Below are positions 22,557 to 34,669 of a stretch of 64,000 nt of DNA, one piece after another. Numbering within the stretch: position 1 is the stretch's first letter; each line of letters begins with the position of its first letter. A program made the position numbers and the translations under genes. This DNA comes from Sialis fuliginosa (lineage: Eukaryota > Arthropoda > Insecta > Megaloptera > Sialidae), in assembly GCA_961205875.1 (NCBI GenBank), contig OY540812.1:31691098-31755097 (forward strand). The letters are read 5' to 3'. The notes beneath the pieces were generated by a model, which did not search any database, was not told the DNA's origin, and was given only the letters and a program-made list of their open reading frames with translations.

Positions 22557-23814
22557 AGGTACTTGTACCAGTCTTCATCGCTTTAAGAGTAAGGTATACT
22601 GTTTTTAGAGCTTCGAAGAAACCCTATTAATAATCTCACTTTACCGTCCGTTCGTCCGTCCTTTTCATTCAAAGAATAATATCTCATAAAATAAGCTAGA
22701 AACTTGAAATTTTTACTGAACATGTAAAATGATGTTCTCTAATAAAAGATGTATCTACAAATATGTTGAAAAAATAATTTTCTGGGGGGGGGGGGGGCGT
22801 TAAGAAGCTAAAGCTAGGAAAAAAATATTATTTTATATTAAGGCATGTGGCATGTTAAAATGTATAACCAAATCAATAGAATTGTTATTTTTTCTATATC
22901 AAAAATGGCGCCTGCAATGGGGCTTTAAATCAAATAAAAAATAAATAAAAATTTGTATACCAAGGTGTGTGGGGTGTCAAAATGTAGATCTCAATCAGTA
23001 GAATTTGACCCAACTTTTTTTTCTAACTAAAAAATGGCGCCAGCAGAGAGCTCCAAGCAGTCTTTTATTTCCCCCCCCCCCCCCCTTTAACTCGGTAACT
23101 ACTAGTTTTAAATATCTGAAAAAAAATGCGTAATGAGGCTTTGGTGGAACTACCAAATACAATTACTTAAGTCAACAATATCATTTTAAATTTTGGAATA
23201 ATAAGAAGGGGCGTCATAAAACTTTGTATTTTTATATCTAGGTAAGTAGAATGTCAAAATGTAGATTTCAATTTATATTTTTTCCTAACTCAAAAAATGC
23301 AACTGTAAGTGGCTCCAAACAGTCCACCTAGTACGTACTTCGGAACCCTTATGGCATACACCCGTTTATGCCATGATCGAATTTTTGTTATTCTCATGAA
23401 CTCATGTTACTAATTAAACAAGTACCTCTTTATTAAATCATTTTAATTATCAAATTCCGCAAATATAGTTAGTTTTTTATTTTGTTTATGTTTTTTCTCC
23501 AGTAGGTAGGCACGCACTGATGTACACTTGCAAATAATTACAAAATGATAAGTACTACAACACAAAGTTATAAATAAAGAATCGTAAAATTTGAAACAAT
23601 GTAAAGCAGATGCTATGATAAAATAATAATTAATAAATAGATTACACTAATATTTAATTTAAATGTCCACCATTTTGACACCCATTAACCGATTGTACCT
23701 AATCAAATTAATATGTTTTGCATTTAATGGCAGTAATCAAATAATTATAATTTAGTACATTTAACTAATAATTGTCCAACGCTGGGGTATTATATACAAC
23801 TGGTGCTAATACCT
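22557..23814 (-). mobile_element. TA-flanked MITE split by a family C insertion
   Basis: Reverse orientation relative to 10719. Terminus AGGTACTTGTACCAGTCTTC with TA outside (22555-22556), other end the complement of AGGTATTAGCACCAG with TA at 23815-23816. The MITE is interrupted at about 22650-23385 and resumes with TTGTTATTCTCATGAACT, as in the uninterrupted copy at 35137. Confidence 0.7.
22650..23385 (-). repeat. family C, inverted copy inside the MITE
   Basis: Reverse complement of the 3600-4412 order, from CCGTCCGTTCGTCCGTCC to AACCCTTATGGCATACACC. It carries a G14 tract (22784) and a C15 tract (23071), which sit at the same module positions as the G-run of copy 1. Confidence 0.7.
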
Positions 23815-23816
23815 TA

Positions 23817-24225
23817 TCTATATTTTACAAACATAAATATTTTTCCATACCAAAAATGAATACAGAAAAGTATTCTTTTAAAATAAATTAAAACACGTTA
23901 CTGTAGTAAAATTTTAATAATTTGCAACGAACGTATAACTCATAGGAGTTTTGCGAAACGTTTATAAGTTTTAAAAACAAGCCAATCAAGGGTAAAATAG
24001 ATGGATTGTCTTAAATAGCGAGTAATAAACAATAAATTTGTCAAAAGTCGATTAACCATCAGTGATTTATGTTACAAACAAAGCGCAACTATGATTGGAT
24101 CAAACTGTCGAATAATGGCTACGGAATATTATTTATGAGTGCACTAATTCCAAACTCAGTGTGAAAATATCACAGACAGGGTTGTATTCAGGACACATTG
24201 CAAGAAACAATGGATGTACATTTGA
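23817..24225. other. unassigned stretch
   Basis: No feature recognised apart from AT-rich sequence with a few GTTACAAACA-type motifs. Confidence 0.35.
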
Positions 24226-24614
24226 AAAAAAAACATCTGTCAAGTAAATGCACAGTGCTTCCTCGTGCTAAATTCACCAAAGGTAGTTTATAATTGAACA
24301 ATTTAAATAAAAACCTATAGTGTTCAGATTGCCTGCGATTGATTAATCATTTAATTTTTATACAATTTTACTAAAAAATATTAGTTCGAAATTTTTCTTA
24401 AATTGCACCTGATTATTTTTTCGTACATTTTTAATTTTGGACAATTTCAATCTAAATCTAAATTTATGCAAACGTCAAAATAATAGTTAAAATATCAAAG
24501 TAAATATAATTTAAAAAACAAAACACGATTTTTAAAAATAAATTGAGATAAATCTTTGTAAGAGAATATTTTACAACAAACATTGTAGACCCATATTATA
24601 GGAAATTGAATGCT
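24226..24614 (+). repeat. family A, 5' half
   Basis: Starts AAAAAAACATCTGTCAAGTA and breaks off at GGAAATTGAATGCT. Confidence 0.75.
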
Positions 24615-25014
24615 GTAATATTACCTGATTTCTACAAGCTTGTACTTTTGTGACCACCGAAGCCTCATTCCTCATACATACGATAATCTTACTAGCGCTA
24701 GACAGTAACAGTAAGTAATAAACACACACTTATAAGATCGTGTAAAATAATATTGGTGAATTGGAGAGGCAATACTCTCACAAAGAATAACGTTTTCCTC
24801 TATATTATAGTTGTCAAGTGTGTTGATTGTGGATGTATCCATAATACTAATATTTGCACAAAACTGAACGCTACTTTAATTACAGCAAATGTAAACATCA
24901 AAACAAATAACAGATTATTTATTTTAAAGATTATATATTATACCGTACATACATTTACTTTTGTTTTAAAATTACAAATGATATCTTCGGAGAATTTACT
25001 GTAAAATTTGTTTT
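24615..25014. other. unassigned spacer between inverted family A copies
   Basis: A 400-bp non-repeat segment between a forward half copy and an inverted copy of family A. The open frame 24753-25004 shows no domain signature. Confidence 0.4.
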
Positions 25015-25777
25015 ACTTTCTCGCAATATCGAAGATACGAGAGGCTTTGTGATCGTTTCAGATTGAGACAAAAAATTTTTTCTCCGATTTCAAAATTTTA
25101 AATTGATCTTTCCGTTTCACGTCGAGACAAACGTGTCTGTTTGTCTGTCCGTGTGTGTGTCTGTTCCCTGAATCCTTGTCACACACATAACTCATGAATC
25201 GCTGAACCGATATTGTTGAAACTTGGTTGAATGGTTGGGTCTGGCTTGAGAACGACTCCATTTCAAAATCATCAAAATCGTGTGTAAGGGGGAAGGGGTG
25301 ACATCCCAAAATATTTATTTTTTAAGATATCTCAAGAACGACACATTATGAAAAAAATGTATAGGATCTTTTTTTTAGAGTATTCAATTTCCTATAATAT
25401 AGGTCTACAACGTTTGTTGTAAAATATTCCCTTACAAAGATTAATCTCAATTTGCTTTTAAAAATCGTGTTTTGTTTTTTTAAATTGATATTTACTTTGA
25501 CATATTAAATGTAATTTACATTTTAACGTTTGCATTTTAGAATTATATTGAAATTGTCAAAAAATTAAAAAGATACGAAAAAAAAATCATGTGCGTCTTA
25601 AGAAAAATTTCGAACTAATATTTTTTAGTAAAATTGTATAAAAATTAAATGGTTAACCAATGCCAGGTAATTTATCTAATATTTTTTGGTTTTTATTTAA
25701 ATTGTTCAATAATTAACTACCTTTAATAAATTTAACATGAGGTAGCACTGTGTATTTACTTGGCAGATGATTTTTTT
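25015..25777 (-). repeat. family A, near-complete inverted copy
   Basis: From CTCGCAATATCGAAGATACG to ACTTGGCAGATG followed by a T-run. Contains the complement of every family landmark, including the (GTGTGT) microsatellite. Confidence 0.8.
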
Positions 25778-26511
25778 AGAATCAAATGTATTCCTTGGTT
25801 AATTTGGAACAATTTTTAAATTTTGGTACTTTCAGAATTTAATGTTTATTTTGATTCTATTTTTCATCTCTTAAAGGATCAATTTTTAGAAAAATTTGTA
25901 GAATAAAAAATGCTAAGAAGTAACCTAAGAATCACAAAAACATTTTTTTATAATTTTTTGTAACATTTAAAAATTTTAGAAATAAATTGACTAGCCAAAA
26001 AACAAAAAAAAAGCCACAAAAAATTCTAAAAACAATTTTTAGCCCTGGTTTTGAAATGCTTAATGCTAATTTTTCTTTAATAGTACCCTTAATTTTTTAT
26101 TTTATGCATGACACTAAAAATTTCAAATTCAATATAATTATTTCCTTGTTTGGAAAATAACGCATTTGGTTGCTAACCATGATTAAATTTTAATTCTTTA
26201 CTTGCTTCAAATACCGTAATCTGCAGAGTGAAACATTGGGTTGATGATTCAGTAATTATTTTTTTATGATACTAAAATTTCTAACGTGTATGTATTTTTG
26301 TTGATAAAGGTTAAAGTTGAATGATTGACACGGATTATAATTTTTTATGCAAATCCCATGATTGCCGTTTATGCGGCTAATAAATGTGTGATGACTCTAA
26401 TTTTCATACTTGAGAGGGTTCGTATTGATCGAAAAATATTTGAAAATATGAGGAAACAAAATCATTTTCTTTTAAATATTTTTATACTAACTCGCGTTTA
26501 TAAGTACACAG
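25778..26511. other. unassigned AT-rich stretch
   Basis: Low-complexity A/T sequence. The open frame 26325-26561 has no domain and runs into a repeat. Confidence 0.35.
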
Positions 26512-27183
26512 AAAAAAACATCTGGCAAGTAAATGCACAGTGCTTCCTCGTGCCAAATTAACCAAAGGTAGATAATTATTGAACCATTTAAATAAAAACC
26601 AATAAAGTGCTCAGATAAATTGCCTAGCATTGGTTAACCATTTAATTTGAATTTTACTTAAAAATATTAGTTCGAAATTTTTCTTAAGACGCACCTGATT
26701 ATTTTTTCGTATATTTTTAATTTTTTGGCAATTTCAATCTACATCTAAATTTATATAAACGTCACAAAGATATTTGATATGTCCAAGAAAAATATCAATT
26801 TGAGGAAATATTTTACAACACATGTTGTGGATCTACATATATTATAGTAAAGTTAATGCTCTACAAAATATATTCTATAAAATTTTCACGTAACTTGTGT
26901 CGTTCTTGAAAAAGTCACCGCTCCCCTTACGATTTTGATGATTTTGAAATGGGGACAATCCTCAAGCCAGACCCAACCATCTAACCAAGTTTTATTAATA
27001 TCGGTTCAGTAGTTCATGAGTTATGCGTGTGACTAAGATTCAGGGGACAGACACACACACACACACACACAAACGGACAGACAAACAGACACGTAACAAA
27101 AAATGTGTCTTAACCTGAAACGGAAAGATCAATTTAAAATTTTGATATCGAAGAACAATTTTTTTGCCTCATTCTAAAAAGAT
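26512..27183 (+). repeat. family A copy joined to family C
   Basis: Starts AAAAAACATCTGGCAAGTAA. It ends within the CTCATTCTAAAAAGATCACA block and passes directly into family C at 27186. It holds a (CA)n tract at 27050-27070 in the microsatellite position. Confidence 0.75.
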
Positions 27184-27185
27184 CA

Positions 27186-27565
27186 CACACAGTATTTGTC
27201 GTTGGTAGTCCCACCAAAGCCTCGTTACCAAATTTTTTTCAGATTTTTTGAGCCAGTAGTTACAAAGTTTGAGGAGGGAGGGACAAAATAAAATACTGTT
27301 GAAGACCCCTGCTGGCGCCATTTTTGAGTTAAAAAAAATATATATGGTCATATTCTACTACCCCGCACGCCTTGGTATACTATTTTTTTAATTTGCTTTA
27401 AAGCCCCCTGCAGGCGCCATTTTTGATTTAGAAAAAAATAAGAAAGAGGGTCAATTTTCGCTGCTTTGGTTATACATTTTAACCTGCCTTTAACAGCCTT
27501 GGATAAAAAATAATATTTTTTTACCTAGCTTTAACTTCTTAGCACCCCCCCCCCCCCCCCCTAAA
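27186..27565 (+). repeat. family C, partial copy
   Basis: Carries GTATTTGTCGTTGGTAGTCC, TTTTTGAGTTAAAAAAAAT and CCTTGGTATAC modules, ending in a C17 tract (27545-27561). Confidence 0.7.
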
Positions 27566-28319
27566 AAATGAACAAGTTCTGCCTAGGCACTAAATGATTT
27601 TTCTCGTGGTCGCTATGAGTACCAACATTTAAAAAATATTTTACCCTGTTACTCGATAGGCTAGTTTTTTGCAGCCAGCTCTTGCTCTATAAGTTGATCA
27701 ATATTTGGTAATATCTGAAATCTGAAGTAAAAGTGGAGAGTTTTCAATCGAAGTACCTTCATGTCTCTATTTGTGTTCAAGAGTGAAATAAAGACGATTT
27801 CTCCTCTAAACAAGTAAGTACATTGTGTGAAGCGGCGTTGAACGAATTGGCGTTAATAGCCAGCGAGGGGAAGCATTGGATTTAAAGACCGTAAGATAGT
27901 AAAACATAAAAACGCGTTACCCACAAATATGTAGATTATAATATTTTAACGATGCAATTCTGTGTTATCTGCGCGTGCAGACACACGGTTCAGCTTTTTG
28001 AATAATTTGTAAGTAAAGAGGCTTACTTACAATGAGAACAGCCTCTCTCACTAAAACACTGCATTGTATTCTTTATGTACATGATGATTACAATAAATGT
28101 ATTCATCTTGGATTACGCGGAATATTCTATGTATTGGTGCAACTTTAAATCTATCTATTCAGAATTTGTATCGTTTATTTTACAGGTTTCAATTCTAAAT
28201 ATATAAGGGGACCCCTTCTTTGTAAAATAAACAATTGAATGTGAAATATTCAAATAATTTTAGTAAAGAAATAATTGAACGGTAATAAATGGCAAAAAAA
28301 TTTACTTATTCATACATAC
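27566..28319. other. single-copy-looking stretch
   Basis: No repeat family or gene recognised. Composition is more balanced around 27820-27990 (GCGTTGAACGAATTGGCG). Any function would have to be shown by conservation. Confidence 0.35.
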
Positions 28320-28482
28320 AAACAAAATACTGTTGATTAATTTAAAATTTATCAGTTAGTTTTGAGGCGGCATTTCAAAATGCACCAATCACACATCGTT
28401 AAATTTGACCAAAGGTTACTACAACACTTTTAATTGTCCCCATGTTAAATTTCCTATGTCTTAATCAATTTGGAATATACTG
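28320..28482 (-). repeat. dispersed repeat R1, copy 2
   Basis: Inverted match to 920-1076 across its full length, ending TTTGGAATATACTG. Confidence 0.8.
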
Positions 28483-29407
28483 TATATACGCACAAATACC
28501 ATATTGTGTATTTTAAAATATTTACACAATTACTTCAAAGTTTAAGTTTCTAAAATATTAAAAACTCACAAATAACGGCTGATATTTCATCTAATAAGTA
28601 TATATGTATATAATATATAAGTTTTAGTTCTAAAAGTTTAAAAGGATTTCTTGTGTTACTTAGACGCAATACAACAAGAAAGAAGTTTATTTATTGCCTC
28701 CAGTTGAATTTCCAATATTTAAATTTTTAAATTGATTTCTATTCCAAATGTAGTTCCCAACACTGATCTGAAAGTAAAGAGAAATAAATATTTCGTTACA
28801 ACTTCGAGTTTCAAAACAAGAATTTGATAACATCAGCTATAGATTCTTCTTGTCTTCAATGTACTATACCTATACATATACTACATTCGCTGAATATACT
28901 CAAAAATTTAATCGTATTTTATATAATATACTTAATATAAAATATGGCTTTGTAATCAACACATACATGCATTTAGATTTTATTAATTTATGTATAGCTA
29001 GAACCAATAAGACGGACAAGTGCGAGTAGAACTCGCGCCCTAAGGGTTTCGTAACGTTATATAAAACTTAATTATCAACAATAGTAAGTTACGTAAACAA
29101 TGGACACGATTCCCAAGTCTTTGTGTGTAAGCGTCTATTCTAGATGCTGCTGTATAAAAACTTGTGCTATGAGACCTTCCTTCGGCCAACATAATAACTG
29201 AGAAATGATGTAAAATAATTTGGATTTCCAGTTTTGATTTTTTTTACCATAAAAACTGTAAAGGATTTTTATACATATATGAGATGAAGGATTGTGATTG
29301 ATCTCAGTCGATCCGGTGGAAAAAATCCTACAAGAGTGTAGGTTATAAAGAAAAAATTACCGACTACCTTTACGATTTTGTATAATCAATAAATAGCAAA
29401 AAAGAAA
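28483..29407. other. unassigned stretch with a common insect-type motif
   Basis: 29015-29050 carries GACAAGTGCGAGTAGAACTC followed by GCGCCCTAAGGGTTTCGTA, a phrase I recognise as part of a widespread insect repeat, here without a clear boundary. Confidence 0.4.
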
Positions 29408-29442
29408 AAAAGCTTCTCGTATCTTCGATATTGCGAGAAGCG
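29408..29442 (+). repeat. family A terminal hairpin only
   Basis: CTTCTCGTATCTTCGATATT followed by GCGAGAAGC: just the last ~30 bp of family A, able to form a hairpin. The rest of the element is absent. Confidence 0.6.
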
Positions 29443-29472
29443 AATCTCAATTTTTCTCCCAGTCAAGATAAA

Positions 29473-31245
29473 AGACCAAGCTCCATTGACATTTAGTCTA
29501 CCTCACATGACTACTCTGTGAAACTCGGCTTAATTATAGCAAATATACCCGGTAATAACAATCCGGTGGCAGACTGATAGGTTTACATTAATTAATATTT
29601 TTAATTAATTTTTGAAGTTACTAAAAAAAGTAGGTTTCTTACCCTGCATGACTACTTGCTGAAATTTCGTAATATAATCAAAAATGATATATAATTTAAG
29701 AAAAATTTTGTCTGCCTCGTGATTGTCGTTATTAAGGACCTGGCAGACCTAATTCAATTAATTAATTATATCATGTTACTTCCTTCATATGACTGCTTGT
29801 CCATTTCAATACAGTCGTGCCAATTTGAAAAGTGAATTGAGAAAAATATTTTAAATAATAAACATTATATAAGTAATGAACATATGCCCGGAAATGTTTT
29901 AATAAGTTTTATCGGTTTCCAATATCAACCAATAGTTACATTGGATAAAAATTGATGGGCCCAATGAGCCCATACAACCTTGGTCTAAATTACTAAAATT
30001 TGTTTCTGGAAACCGATAAAACTCACGAAACATTTCCGGACATATGCTCATATAATGTTTTTTGTTTAAAATATTGTTCTCAATTTACTTTTCAAATTGG
30101 CACGACTGTATTGAAATGAACAAGCAGTCATATGAGGTAAGTATGATGGTATAATTTAGGCGTATATTTCCAAATACCGCCAACTCCGGACCAAGTCAAT
30201 ATGCAAGAGAGCAAAATATCTCTTTGCATGTTGTCTGTGTATCCATAGAGTAACTTTTATTTTTTATTGAAAGTGTTGCCATCAATTATAAAATTAAACC
30301 AAGAATATACCAAATAAACTTACTACAGACTAAGAAAATCGAATGTAAATTTGGAGATATTATGGAGTTAGCGGGAATAGGAATGCATTAAGGATGGAGT
30401 TAACAGATTTTGGTTGTTATTGCCTGATTGTACAGGATGTTTTTAATAAAATTCATATTATCATGTAATTTTTTTAAAACTACTTTCCAAATCACACATG
30501 ATTTTTGTAAATAAATTATAAAAAATCACAAACGCAAACGTACTTGATTGTTAACATTATTCTTAACACTCCGCCATTATTTATGATTTCTGTCAAATTT
30601 ACGGGTTCTGATTGGTCAATACCGGATATAGCGGATTCTAGAACTAACCTTAATAGAAGTTAGCGGCGTTTGGAATAAAAAGTAAATTTTAACTTAAATT
30701 TGTTTAGGATTTAGCGTTATTAGGAAGAAAGTAATCTAAGAAACGAACTTCATATTGAAAAATTTGCCAAATAAAGTTTTTAACCGCTATTTTTTGAAAA
30801 AGTGGAGTTGGCGGTGTTTGGAAATATACGCCTCAATTAATTAATTGAATTAGGTCTGCCTGGTATTTAATAACGAAATTTTCGAAGCAGACAATTTTTT
30901 TCATATAGAAGTAAAAGTAATCATTCAATGGGAAAAAATGGACGAGTAAATGAGGTAAGTAACATGATATAATAATCAATTGAATTAGGTCTGCCAGGTA
31001 CTTTATAACGACAATCACGAGGCAGACAAAATTTTTCTTAAATTATATATCATTTTTGATTATATTACGAAATTTCAGCGAGTAGTCAACCTCCTTTTTT
31101 CAGGGACTTCAATAATTAAATTAAATATTAATTAACGTAAACCTATCGGTCTGCCACTAGATTGTTATTACCAGGTATATTTGTTATAATTAAGCCGAGT
31201 TTCACAGAGTAGTCATGTGAGGTAGATTAAATGTCAGCTTGGTCT
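29473..31245. mobile_element. large foldback element with nested parts
   Basis: The termini AGACCAAGCT and AGCTTGGTCT head inverted arms of about 310 bp (29473-29790 and 30930-31245). ATAAA stands outside both ends (29468-29472 and 31246-31250), a possible 5-bp target duplication. Within the left arm side a second inverted repeat pairs 29798-29935 with 30000-30150, and CATATGACTGCTTG / CATGACTACTTG modules recur. The right side contains a second, diverged copy of the GTCTGCC...AATTGAATTAGG module. No coding sequence is seen. Confidence 0.7.
30159..30832. mobile_element. TIR element inside the foldback
   Basis: Begins GGCGTATATTTCCAAATACC and ends with the complement of GGCGTATATTTCCAAACACC; the terminal repeats are about 29 bp with two or three mismatches. 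Flanks (ATAATTTA and TCAATTAA) give no convincing duplication. 674 bp without an open frame. Superfamily unknown. Confidence 0.65.
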
Positions 31246-31250
31246 ATAAA

Positions 31251-32595
31251 GGGTTGTTATTTGTCTCGTTTGATCCAAGGGGAAAAACAAGCAAGTAATC
31301 ATAGTAAATTTAAAAATAAATATTTAACCAATAACAAAATACATATATCTATATATGTATTGTATGTATGATTTCAAGTATTTTAAATACTAATAAATAA
31401 TGTTTTTTTTTTACTCAAAACAAATACTTCAAATTCTAATTTTATATTATATTATAAAATAACGTTTTATCAATTAAAATGAGTAGTCACATAAATAGAA
31501 GAATATTTTAAATAAAACAACGGGAAATTAAAACCAACCTCAGATATTCTGATACACCCAATAATTAAAATAAACATTATAAAAACATAAATTGTTCATA
31601 TGTGGCCGCGGGTCGCACATAAGAGCGTCGCGGGCCGCACTCGACCCATGGGTCGCAGTTTGGCCAGCCCTGCTGTAGATAGACAACAAAGTGATCCTAT
31701 AAGAGTTTCGTTTTTTTCATTTTGAGATACGGAAAAAAGGTATTGTACTTTTAATCGGATTATTTTTCTTACGTTTTTTAAGACACTGAAAATTTGACAA
31801 TCAAAAAGCTTACTTACTTTCTCCTATTGTTAATACACGACGCGAACGAAGCCGCGGGTAAATTCTAGTATCTGTATAAAATATCAGCGTCAGCAAAATT
31901 CAACTCGATATGAAATTGGGAGAAGAGGAAATGACGGCGCAAGTAATTAAATGGATTTCGAGTAAAAACACAATCTAACGTAATTTCCGAACATAATTAC
32001 GTATATACTTACATTTAAATATCCCCCCTACTTATTTAACAATCTTATGTGAATTCGGGAACACCCCAATTAGTGTTGGTAATGTGGAAAATTACCGTTT
32101 GTTGGAGATATTATCATAAACATTTTTATAGTTATACTTCGCATCAAAATCGTAGGGTTCAAAATACTGCTAGGAAAAATAAGGCAATTTTCAAAACTAT
32201 GTAGGTAATTGTGATAAAAAATGGTACCTATATTAAAATCTCTACTTTTAATTTTTTATTGTAAAATTTGTAAACGTGCGTAGGGTTCAAACATTTTTCA
32301 GACAAAACTTAATTTGATTTGGAAACGGATTGTTTCAGCTTCAAAATAATTTGACAAAATTCACAAGAAATATTTTTTCCATAATTTGGCCATAAATAAA
32401 CAGATATTTAATTTGTAAATAATACAAAAAAAGAAGATATTTAAATCTTTGAAATGATTTTTTATATATTTATGTGCGACCATTTTTAATACCAATGAAT
32501 TCTGCATCTTTTTTCATTATTGTTTGATATATTTTGATTTTTAATTACATATAATGTGAATTCATACTAATATATTATAATTATTATAAATAATT
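31251..32595. other. mostly unassigned stretch with repeat relics
   Basis: 31598-31672 is a GC-rich hAT-like end, listed separately. About 31838-31872 (GACGCGAACGAAGCCGCGGG, then TAAATTCTAGTA) is a relic of the AACAGCTAGT tail. The remainder is AT-rich with no gene. Confidence 0.45.
31598..31672 (-). mobile_element. hAT-like terminal fragment
   Basis: The reverse strand starts CAGGGCTGGCCAAACTGCGA and is rich in CGGCCCGCG. Related in style to the end at 138-195. Partner not found. Confidence 0.45.
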
Positions 32596-32795
32596 ATATT
32601 TTTATAAATGCGAAAGTAACTCTGTCTGTCTGTCTGTTATCTTTTCACGGCTAAACCGTTGAACCGATCTTGATGCAATTTGGTAGGGAAATAGCTTGCA
32701 TCCTGAGGAAGGACATAGATTACTTTGTATCCCGAAAAATGATTAGATAAAAAATACAAATTCCTCGCGGACGATGTCGCGAGTAACAGCTAGTG
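32596..32795 (+). repeat. AACAGCTAGT-type repeat tail, copy 1
   Basis: Order: AAATGCGAAAGTAACTCTGT, (CTGT)n, TTCACGGCTAAACCGTTGAA, GGGAAATAGCTTGCATCCTG, ATCCCGAAAAATGATTAG, CCTCGCGGACGATGTCGCGA, GTAACAGCTAGTG. This is a tail I associate with insect non-LTR/RTE-derived repeats, best known from Lepidoptera. Inverted copy at 38909-39117. Confidence 0.75.
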
Positions 32796-33427
32796 TATTA
32801 TATTTTATTATAAGATTTGTATTTAATACTTATAGTAAAAAGTAGTCTTAATAATACTTTTTCTGTATCATAAATATCCGATTGCATCCTTTTTTAAAAG
32901 CATTACAAAAGAAAACATAATATAGTTTGATATTTATAGATTCTGGTTCGTTTTACATAATATTTCCATCAAAGGTAGGATAGAAGTTGTCAGCGCGCTA
33001 AAACACCATTGATATATCTTGTATAGAGGAATCCTGCAGAGGATCACAGCCTCAGATAATGTAACGTCTCAATACAACACATATTCACCTTGTATGGTTC
33101 CTTTACACCAGTGGTGTACAACATATTTATTCTTCAAACAACTATATACTAGAAACTTTTTTTCTATTATCCTTATAATTTTTTAAGGTTATTCAATCAT
33201 TAGAGCAATGTATAGATAAAAGTCTAATATTTTAATATGTTATTAATATGTATTTAATATGTTATTAAATATTGGACGTATGGTTTTTGAGTAACTGTGT
33301 ATTAAAAATAGAGTTTTTAATACACGGTAAAGGAGAGAACTCGCCGGAAGTGCTCTATTTACTGAAAATTCTATACAGAGACGTTCTTAACACTGATTAT
33401 ACGAAACTTCAACCCTTTTAAATACTA
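32796..33427. other. unassigned stretch
   Basis: CACCAGTGGTGTACAACA at about 33107 looks like an isolated hAT end. Nothing else recognised. Confidence 0.35.
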
Positions 33428-34266
33428 TAAAAACATCTACAAGTAAATGCAGAGTGCTTCCTCGTGCTAAATTCACCAAAGGTAGTTAATTGTTGAACAA
33501 TTTAAATAAAAACCGATAGTGTTTAGATTGCCTGAAATTGGTTAAACATTTAATTTTTACACAATTTTATTAAAAAATATTAGTTCGAAATATTTCTTAA
33601 AACGCACCTGATTATGTTTTCGTATATTTTTAATTTTTTGACAATTTCAATCTAAATCAAAGTTTATGCAAACGTCAAATTGACACTTAAAACGTCCAAA
33701 TGACATTTAAAACGCCAAAATGACATTTAAAACGTCAAAATGGCATTTAATATGTCCAAGCAAATATTAATTTAGAAAAACAAAACACGAATTTTTTAAA
33801 TAAATTGAGATAAATCTTTGTAAGGGAATATTTTACATCAATCGTTGTAGACCCATATTATAGGAAATTTAATGCTCTACAAAAAATATTCTATAAGATA
33901 TTTACGTACATGTGCCGTGCTTGAGATATCTTGAAAAAATAAATATTTTGGGATGTCACCCCTCCCCCTTACACACGATTTTGATGATTTTGAAATGTGA
34001 CCGTCCTCAAGCCAGACCCAACCATTCGACCAAATTTCAACAATATCGGTTCAGTGGTTCATGAGTTATGTGTGTGACAAGGATTCAGGGGACAGACGGG
34101 AACACACACGGATGGATGGACAGACAGACAGACACGGAACGAAAAGTGTTTGTCTTGACGTGAAACGGAAAGATCAATTTAAAATTTGGAAATCGGAGAA
34201 CATTTTTTTGCCTCAATCTGAAACGATCACAAAGTTTCTCGTATCTTCAATATTCCAAGGAAGCAA
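33428..34266 (+). repeat. family A, complete copy
   Basis: From AAAAACATCTACAAGTAAAT to CAAGGAAGC. It shows the fourfold 'aaaatgacatttaaaacg' short repeats (33675-33750), TTTGTAAGGGAATATTTTAC, the CACCCCTCCCCCTTACACAC block and the GGACAGACAGACAGACAC microsatellite. About 840 bp, which sets the family length. Confidence 0.8.
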
Positions 34267-34306
34267 AATAATAAAACGTGTAGTTTCAGAACCAGGTTTA
34301 TTCTAA

Positions 34307-34470
34307 GTAATGAAAAACTAGAAATACAAGACTGCCATGACAGCCTATGTTTGTGAAGACGCGTGAACAAATCATTTGTAACAGTAATAGAGTGCGACTT
34401 ACAGGCAAACAACGTATGCGAGTGCAACAACTAGAATCAGCGAGGCCATAGTATATATTAAAGATACAGT
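34307..34470 (+). repeat. dispersed family H, copy 1
   Basis: AATGAAAAACTAGAAATACA to GCGAGGCCATAGTATATAT; a second copy, about 85 percent alike by eye, is at 48567-48727. Both contain AACAGTAATAGAGTGCGACT. No polymerase III box pair is convincing. Confidence 0.7.
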
Positions 34471-34477
34471 CTAATAT

Positions 34478-34660
34478 AATAGTAGTGACGTTAATAAAAA
34501 AAACTTGTTTCTCTAAACGTCAAAATTTATTTAAGAAAAGGTAATCGCAAGCTTTCGATTCACAGAATCATCGTCAGGCTATTAATAAAGATTTAAATTT
34601 GAGAACGTTGTCGTTATCTCAATAATATTCATGTGACTGTTTATACAAATTATATTTGTC
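34478..34660 (-). repeat. dispersed repeat with hammerhead-like core, copy 2
   Basis: On the minus strand the order is TAATAGC, CTGACGA, an extra T, a GATTC-TGT-GAATC stem, GAAA, GCTT, GCGATTACC (34537-34594). The segments before CTGACGA and after GCTT can pair (TAATAGC with GCGATTA, one mismatch), completing a three-stem hammerhead-like fold. It is followed by AATAAATTTTGACGTTTA. Adjacent to a broken TA-flanked MITE. Confidence 0.6.
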
Positions 34661-34669
34661 TAATTTTTT

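Noticed and set aside
29408-29442. Helitron 3' end
   Set aside because: The hairpin is suggestive, but no CTRR follows it and no 5' TC start or Rep/helicase gene was found.
34307-34470. tRNA-derived SINE for family H
   Set aside because: No convincing A and B boxes and no simple-repeat tail.
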